Source of the DNA: Plantago elongata
Lineage: Eukaryota; Streptophyta; Magnoliopsida; Lamiales; Plantaginaceae
Reading direction: 5' to 3'
DNA length: 28,284 nucleotides
Assembly: GCA_036897095.1 (NCBI GenBank)
Contig: JAYMSP010001850.1
Span: forward strand, 1-28,284
How positions within the stretch are numbered: position 1 is the first letter of the stretch; each line of letters opens with the position of its first letter. Positions 22,585 to 28,284 of this stretch are shown here, piece after piece. The position numbers were made by a program, and so were the translations under genes. Under the pieces are notes generated by a model, which saw nothing but the letters and a program-made list of their open reading frames with translations, was not told the origin of the DNA and ran no database searches.

Positions 22585-25500
22585 TCAACATTGGGAACCT
22601 CTGCGGCAGTTTAATACTCCAGCTCCAGAGGTTAGTGTGCCCACTAAGGAAGAAGATTTGGCTGCTAAGCTCGAGGCCCTGGCATAGCTGGCTGCTGCAC
22701 CACGGCCCGAATGGGTGAAAAAGGCCCCGTTGAGCATAAGATCTCCTTCTGTTCTCCAGTTCCAGTGTCTCCATATAATATCACCTGGATTTGCTACTCT
22801 ATGTGTTACCTGGCAGGTGAGCATTTCATTTGTTAGTATAAGAAATGAGAGAGAAGAAACTGATTTTTGTATGTGTTTTGTTGTTGAAACTTGTAACTAA
22901 CCTCTTTAGCAAAAGGATTGTCAGGAGCAAGATATCTGTTGCCTTGGCTGTTAATGGTGGGATTAGCACTGCCACCAATAGCATACATCTCCCAGTGAGT
23001 GTAGTCATTGTTTACTACATGGAAATAACCATGCCTGCACCTGGAATTTCCAAAGAATTCAGTTAAGAAGTTATCGAGGTAACAAGTAGTCAAGAACTTG
23101 TGCCAATTTAAGATGTATGTGCAAGTGCAAGAACTGCTACAGAATAGACTCAGAGTTGTCGGTGAATGGAGATGTGTATATCTACCTTGGCATTCTTTGG
23201 ATTAAGCCCTCTCCGAAATGGTTGTAAGCAATTGTCACCTGCATAACACGGTCCCTGACGTACGAATCGCTATGGCCTAGTAACATAACCTGATGATTAC
23301 CAAAGAACATTGATCAGTAATTAAGTTAAATCTTCAAACTCAAGCAAAAACTAACAGGGAAATGACAGAATGATTAAAGTACCAACCTCATTGTGATGTG
23401 TGAAGAAATTGTTGGAAATGGTGATTGCTGTCGATCCCATAATCGCATCGATTAACCCATCCGCACAGTTTGACAATGAATTATGATCAACCCAAATGTG
23501 ACTCGACCCGAAAATTGATATAGCATCTCCATCTGCCATAGTTCTCCAGCCATAGTGCTCGGGAGAGCTCCTCACCATAGCATTCCCCGTTGGCTTACAG
23601 TGATGAATATTGAGCCCATGGATAATAATATTCGTCACAAACTGAATAGTAAGACACGCACCATAAGCAATCTCCACCTTCACACCACGGCCATCAATGG
23701 TCTTGAAGCTGTTCATGATCAGCTCTTGCTTTAATGTGATGAGCATATCACGTTTAAAAACGATCCACAAGGGACGATCTTGGATTACAGCATGACGAAG
23801 GGTGCCTGGTCGGGGGTTGACAGGATCATCATCACCTGAGTCTGTGACGACATAGTATCTTCCGTCTCTCCCGCCAATGGCATTGCGACCAAAACCAATG
23901 GAGCAGTCAGCTAGACGCCTACGGTTACGCATCCAGTTGCGATCACATCTCCAGCAATCGTCTATGGGGTTCCCAGTTCCACATGAAAAGAATCCAAGGT
24001 TCCTTCTCTGAGTGCTATTCTTGATGGCCCTGGAATTTTGAGTAACATGTTAGTTATTTTATGTTGGTCAGGTCACATTCTGTTTTCTAAATTACATGAG
24101 AAATCAAAGGGAAGTTATCTCATTATGAACATCTATTGTTTCTTTCTGTCATTTGAGTTGTCATTACGTATTTTATCAAATACTTGAATGAAAACTTGGC
24201 TTCTTTCGAGATCTAATAAAATTGTTCTAGGAAGCAAGCTTCCAAATGGATACAAACAGAGTGACAGACAAAGGGATTAGGCCTAATTGGGCATCCATCC
24301 TTTAGAAGTGAATAAATATATTTTTAAAACTCGAACCACTAATTCCACTCTACCAGAGAAAATTTGGATTCATGTGGCATGGTTATAGTTATTACAACAA
24401 CTAGTCTAGTTAAACCGTTGTGTCATTATGTTAGTAGTTAAGTTGTTACAATTGATAGTACAAAAATAGCAATGATGAAACTATTATTATTACTATTATT
24501 GTTAGAATAGTGGATCTATTTGATTAAGTGAATAAGTTGAGAGTGTTAGGTGACTGTATGGGAAGCCAAGCCAAGGCAACCCATATTAATGGCAGGGCAG
24601 AGCAAGAGCAAGCTATGGTTGGTGAGGGAGCCGTACGAAATAAAGAAGTTGATGGTCATGTTACTTACTAGAAGAATTAATTATTATGATAGGTGAGTTT
24701 AACAGTAATAACTACTATAATAAATTGTAGTAATACACATCACATTCACATATACGGTCGATACGGAAAGGGCAAAAGATCAGATCAGCCTTGTTTTGTT
24801 TTGTTTTGTTTTGTGGGACATGTGACAGGTGGAAATAAATGCTAATGCTGCCTGCTGTAATAGTAATACTATTATACTATAATATTATTATTTATTATAT
24901 AGTTATATGAGCTAGAATAAGATGAGAGGGTCAGAATTAATTGAATAGGGACTGGGAATTAAATTGAAAGAGCTATCTAGCGTCGGTGGATCGAAATTAA
25001 ATTGGTAGGGGAGGACTGGAGTGGAGGGGTCATTTAATACAGAATTTGCAGCAGCACCAGCCTCATCTCATGCTAATGTCAGTCGGTACAAGTACACTCC
25101 CACATTCTACTACATCTCCTCATCTTTTCATCTAATTCCTAACATGTCCCCTTGCCAAACTGATGGACCCCTAGAGCTTCATGATTAAGGATCAATTGTT
25201 GCATCGCCGCTTTATGGACACACACATCACACAAATAGTTATAGTACAATCACAATGGGTGATATTTAACTTAAATTCGGTTTGCTAGTGCATGTTGAAG
25301 GTTCAAGGAGATCGACTTAATACATACATAGAGTTAACATAACAGAAATGGGAAAGGAAACTCGAAATCGTGCAGACAAAGCTCGTGGGCAAGTAAAGGA
25401 GATGTACTTGAACATGAAATGGGAAAGATAGAAAGACATGGACAGGCATGGGATTAAATGCGTGATGGGTAGATCTCCAAACAAGACCATGTGATACTAT

Positions 25501-27088
25501 TCCTCACCCTGGCACTTGGCCAAATTCCAAAATGTAAAACTATTTATCCCCCATATATATATATATTACTACATTTTGCAGACATGGGAATTTTTTGACA
25601 ATCTACCTAGCTCGCTCATAATAAAATTCTGTATACATACTTTCAACCATAAATTATGACCATTGACCCAAGAGCTAGCTACTAGTGTGTGTGTGTGTGT
25701 GTAATATACCTTATTTATACCTACCATGTGCATTTATTCCACACAGACACAGTTTCTTGTTATGCTCTTCTTACTGACAAAAACATGAGGTGCTCACCTA
25801 GGTTCTCATGTGAATTCACTAACTAAACCACACATCCAATTTTAGATTTTGGTAAGTACACTCAAATCTCTTCAACATGAACTCTCAATAGTCACAACTC
25901 GCAAGGGTATAGCAATTTACAAATAGGACAATATGAAGTAGTACATCATTTGAAGCCTGCCAGATATATAATGGAGGGTGGGTTAAACAAGTGATGATGT
26001 ACTTAGTAGCTAGGTTCGATCGATGGATCATTGTACTTAGTATGAAATATGTTATTATTTTTGGAAATGAAATCTGTTGTTGGTAGGTAGAGAAATGGAC
26101 TTACATGTCAACCATTTGAACAACAGCTTCTGGATCATCAACTGCGTGTGGATGTTTAATCTCACCATCTACCCTGTAAATGTGTACAGTATACAGATAG
26201 GGATTAGTATGTTATGATCCTAAAACTCAAAATGAGAAATGTTAATACAGTAGTCTCTCACATTGTAGGCAAATGTAGATTGGGTGCTAGTAGGGGACTT
26301 TTACATTGGGGCTGGCTATTATATAGGTTGTGTTGTTACAAATAAGGGCGGGCTAGGTTCGATTCTGCTTAAAGTTGTACGTAGTTGAGCTTGTATCAGT
26401 ATAACTCAACGTAATTGGAGATCCATTAGGGAAAGGAAGATGGGAACATGATGCGCGCGCGTATTAACCAGCCAGATCCTAATATTAGATTATTAGTTTA
26501 AGTTCCAGTGAGTAAATAGTCACCAAATGAATGAATTAATTGATTAATAAACAGTGAATTCTGGTTGCCGACGCTCAAAACTGCAGCTAATAACATAATT
26601 TAAGACGATACAATATAGAAACATGAAGATTACAAACTAGCCTGGTCCCTAATTTTGTGTTGTAGTTGTAGTATGTATATACATAATTTTGACCCGATCG
26701 ATCGACAAATTAATTGAAAATGAATGTCGGCAGGCAGAAAACACTTACTGATCCACCGTTGTTATGTTATTGGAGTTCATCATCTTCTTCTTCCTATATT
26801 CCCCATTAATTCTGCAAGTACCAAACATAACTTGATTTAGTGAAGAAATTAATTATAAAATCCAAATGTACAAGCAAACCAGAGTTGACAATCAATTAGA
26901 GGCAGCGAGGGAGCTAGATGAGTTACTACTACAAAATGACAGTGATTAAAGTAGCTAGCTGATGGATGAAGATCGAAAAAATGGCGGATAGTTTACCTCT
27001 GGTTTTGAGCGAGAGCAGTGGCAAAGAGCAGTGTGATGCTGAGAAATGTACATAGAGCAATGTTGCTCACAGATCCCACTGCAGCCAT
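22585..27088 (-). CDS. Pectate lyase (polysaccharide lyase family 1)
   Basis: Seven exons: 27088-26997, 26811-26749, 26173-26105, 24029-23387, 23289-23186, 23040-22902 and 22809-22585. All phases agree and give 444 residues. Signal peptide about 1-27 ([11 protein letters not shown]), an N-terminal plant pectate-lyase segment ([20 protein letters not shown]), [14 protein letters not shown] at 91-104, then the beta-helix. WVDH is at 254-257, the Ca-binding region NCADGLIDA at 262-270, and the catalytic RMPRCRHG (RxPxxRxG) at 321-328. The C-terminus has [12 protein letters not shown] and CRRGSQC. The enzyme cleaves de-esterified homogalacturonan in the cell wall by Ca-dependent beta-elimination. 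At 302-303 it reads Asp-Arg where the homologues I recall read Asp-Lys, a mild change. No frame breaks are seen. The third intron (2075 bp) is much longer than the rest. Confidence 0.93.
24030..26104 (-). other. Long third intron of the pectate lyase gene
   Basis: 2075 bp, with several simple repeats: a TTTTG pentanucleotide tract at about 24791-24814, (GT)9 at 25685-25702, and AT runs. A weak tRNA-like string on the - strand (about 24316-24356) has an A-box-like CTCTGGTAGAGTGG and a B-box-like GGTTCGAGTTT, but too close together for a tRNA. No coding region is supported inside. Confidence 0.6.
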
Positions 27089-27124
27089 TTGATCTACCTA
27101 GCTTAGCTAGCAACAATTCAAAAG

Positions 27125-27149
27125 GAAGAAGAAGAAGAAGAAGAAGAAG
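27125..27149. repeat. (GAA)n microsatellite in the pectate lyase 5' leader
   Basis: About eight GAA units lie 37 bp upstream of the pectate lyase ATG, reading TTC on the coding strand, a common pyrimidine tract in plant 5' UTRs. A second, shorter GAA run lies at about 27313-27329. Confidence 0.85.
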
Positions 27150-27372
27150 TTGTAATTATATATCTAGATCTCTTTAGAATTGCATTGTATTTTATTGTAT
27201 GTAATGTAAGATCAGAGTGGTGGTTAAATGGTTTGTGGTATGAATAAATGCTCTACTCGATTCTATTCGATTGGATTGATCACAGAGAATGAAATGAATT
27301 AAGTAGGCACTGGAAGAAGAAGAAGAAGAATGAGAGGACGAAATGTAGGAGACGAGACGAGACAACAACGTT

Positions 27373-27381
27373 CTTTATAGG
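27373..27381 (-). promoter_or_regulatory. Probable TATA box of the pectate lyase gene
   Basis: CCTATAAAG on the - strand, about 285 bp upstream of the ATG. A start about 30 bp downstream gives a leader of about 250 bases that includes both GAA/TTC repeats. No better TATA box is seen closer to the gene. Confidence 0.45.
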
Positions 27382-27419
27382 AGTAGTAGGAGCAGGGTGA
27401 GGTGACCTCCGCGCGGTTA

Positions 27420-27722
27420 CTACTTACTACTACTTATTCCATCATCCATCCGTTCTATTAATAACTTTCTAACTTTTCATTTTTAAAATTACGTTAGAAA
27501 TTTTTTAATTAAAAAAATAAAACAATTTATCCTCATTAACAAATACTTTATCATTTATATTTCTTACTTTATCATCAATTTTATTCAATATATCTCATAC
27601 TTTTTGATCTACTTACAACTAAACCAATATAATATCTATTACAAATTATTTATTTATTAACTTTTGTTATTTGAGGAGAAAGTTGGAGGTTAAGAAGTTG
27701 TAAAAAGATGGAGTAGTATATA
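27420..27722. mobile_element. Possible Stowaway-like MITE
   Basis: The left side has TATTCCATCATCCATCCGTTCT, close to the CTCCCTCCGT start typical of Stowaway/Mariner-type MITEs. The right side ends AGATGGAGTAGTATA, roughly complementary to a TACTACT...CCATC start. The interior is extremely AT-rich and non-coding and the length is about 300 bp. Terminal matches are imperfect, so this is tentative. Confidence 0.35.
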
Positions 27723-28284
27723 GTAAATTAAAATAATCTTTGACACACGTACTAAAGGATACTACTATGTTTTATTTTAAGAAAATATGGCATGTTAACC
27801 TCCCTAAGCTATACAAACTCGTCCGCTCACACCTCATTCTACCTATAGCCTCTGGTGCTTCAGCGGATGGTGAGATAATTAAACAACCTCTAAAATATAT
27901 AACACGCAATCAAAATTTAAGGTCCTCCACTAAAGTCTCATCATTACATTTTCAATTTGTATTTTAGAAGATTTAGGTATATTTCAGAGAGTGCTAGCCA
28001 CCATGCACTAATTAAGTAGGAATCTATATAGTAGAGTGAGCTTTCGGAGATATTGTTCAATCAATTCATCCACATTTTGAATCTATATAATGGATAACGT
28101 GTTAAATTTAATCCGTATATTTGTTGTTTATAGAGTTTATATCTAAATGAAACATTACCTTACAAACAAATGCATATAATACCTCAATCAAATTGTGTTC
28201 ACTTAACTAGTTGATTATCAATCCTAATAATAGTAAACACTTTTAAAAAAATTTAAATTTTGGAGTTATATATATATATATATA
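27723..28284. other. Right-hand intergenic end, no gene seen
   Basis: AT-rich DNA ending in an (AT)n run at the window edge (28266-28284). One 75-residue frame (27740-27967) has no recognisable motif. Nothing else can be supported. Confidence 0.5.

Noticed and set aside
22487..22774. Frames on both strands that looked like a decayed unknown gene after pectate lyase
   Set aside because: The region 22585-22809 is the last pectate lyase exon on the - strand, and the other frames are its shadows.
27740..27967. 75-residue frame at the right end
   Set aside because: Short, without motifs, in AT-rich DNA. It could be accidental.

Overview
The window is plant nuclear DNA, most likely from a eudicot. 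Genes are interrupted by short AT-rich GT-AG introns, the intergenic DNA is very AT-rich and full of microsatellites and small repeats, and every recognisable protein belongs to a plant family (26S proteasome RPT2, LRR receptor kinase, FLU, TMKL1, plant pectate lyase). The species cannot be fixed from this sequence. There is no sign of bacterial, organellar or viral DNA. Seven protein genes are supported, one of them cut by the left edge.

Layout from left to right: (1) the last exon of proteasome ATPase RPT2, + strand, 172-255. (2) A secreted glycine-rich protein, - strand, 1743-2219. (3) About 2.9 kb of AT-rich intergenic DNA with SINE-like fragments. (4) A full-length LRR-XI receptor kinase of the RGF/GLV-receptor type, - strand, 5114-8751, two exons. 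(5) About 2.3 kb of intergenic DNA. (6) A FLU-like tetratricopeptide regulator of chlorophyll synthesis, - strand, 11043-13438. A 175-bp exon closely resembling plant diaminopimelate decarboxylase (LYSA) lies inside it. (7) A divergent gene on the + strand, 13995-16327, for an unrecognised plastid membrane protein of about 188 residues. (8) About 2.7 kb with a MITE-like element and a 27-bp minisatellite. (9) TMKL1, a receptor-like pseudokinase, + strand, 19008-21786, two exons. (10) A convergent intergenic region with a perfect 25-bp inverted repeat. (11) A seven-exon pectate lyase, - strand, 22585-27088. (12) A MITE-like, AT-rich right end.

The genes do not form a pathway. The closest link is the FLU-like gene and its divergent neighbour: both appear plastid-targeted and share a 556-bp intergenic promoter region. 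The RLK, the TMKL1 pseudokinase, the glycine-rich protein and the pectate lyase all act at the cell surface or wall, which is common in plants and need not mean co-regulation.

The most unusual observation is the LYSA-like exon in the FLU-like gene. It has both splice sites, no stop codon and the same strand. Its splice phases are exactly those needed to join the transit-peptide exon to the first FLU exon, which are out of frame with each other when it is skipped. With it the predicted protein is a continuous 349 residues. This is either an exon-shuffled chimera or a gene fragment whose insertion disrupted the locus, and transcript data would decide.
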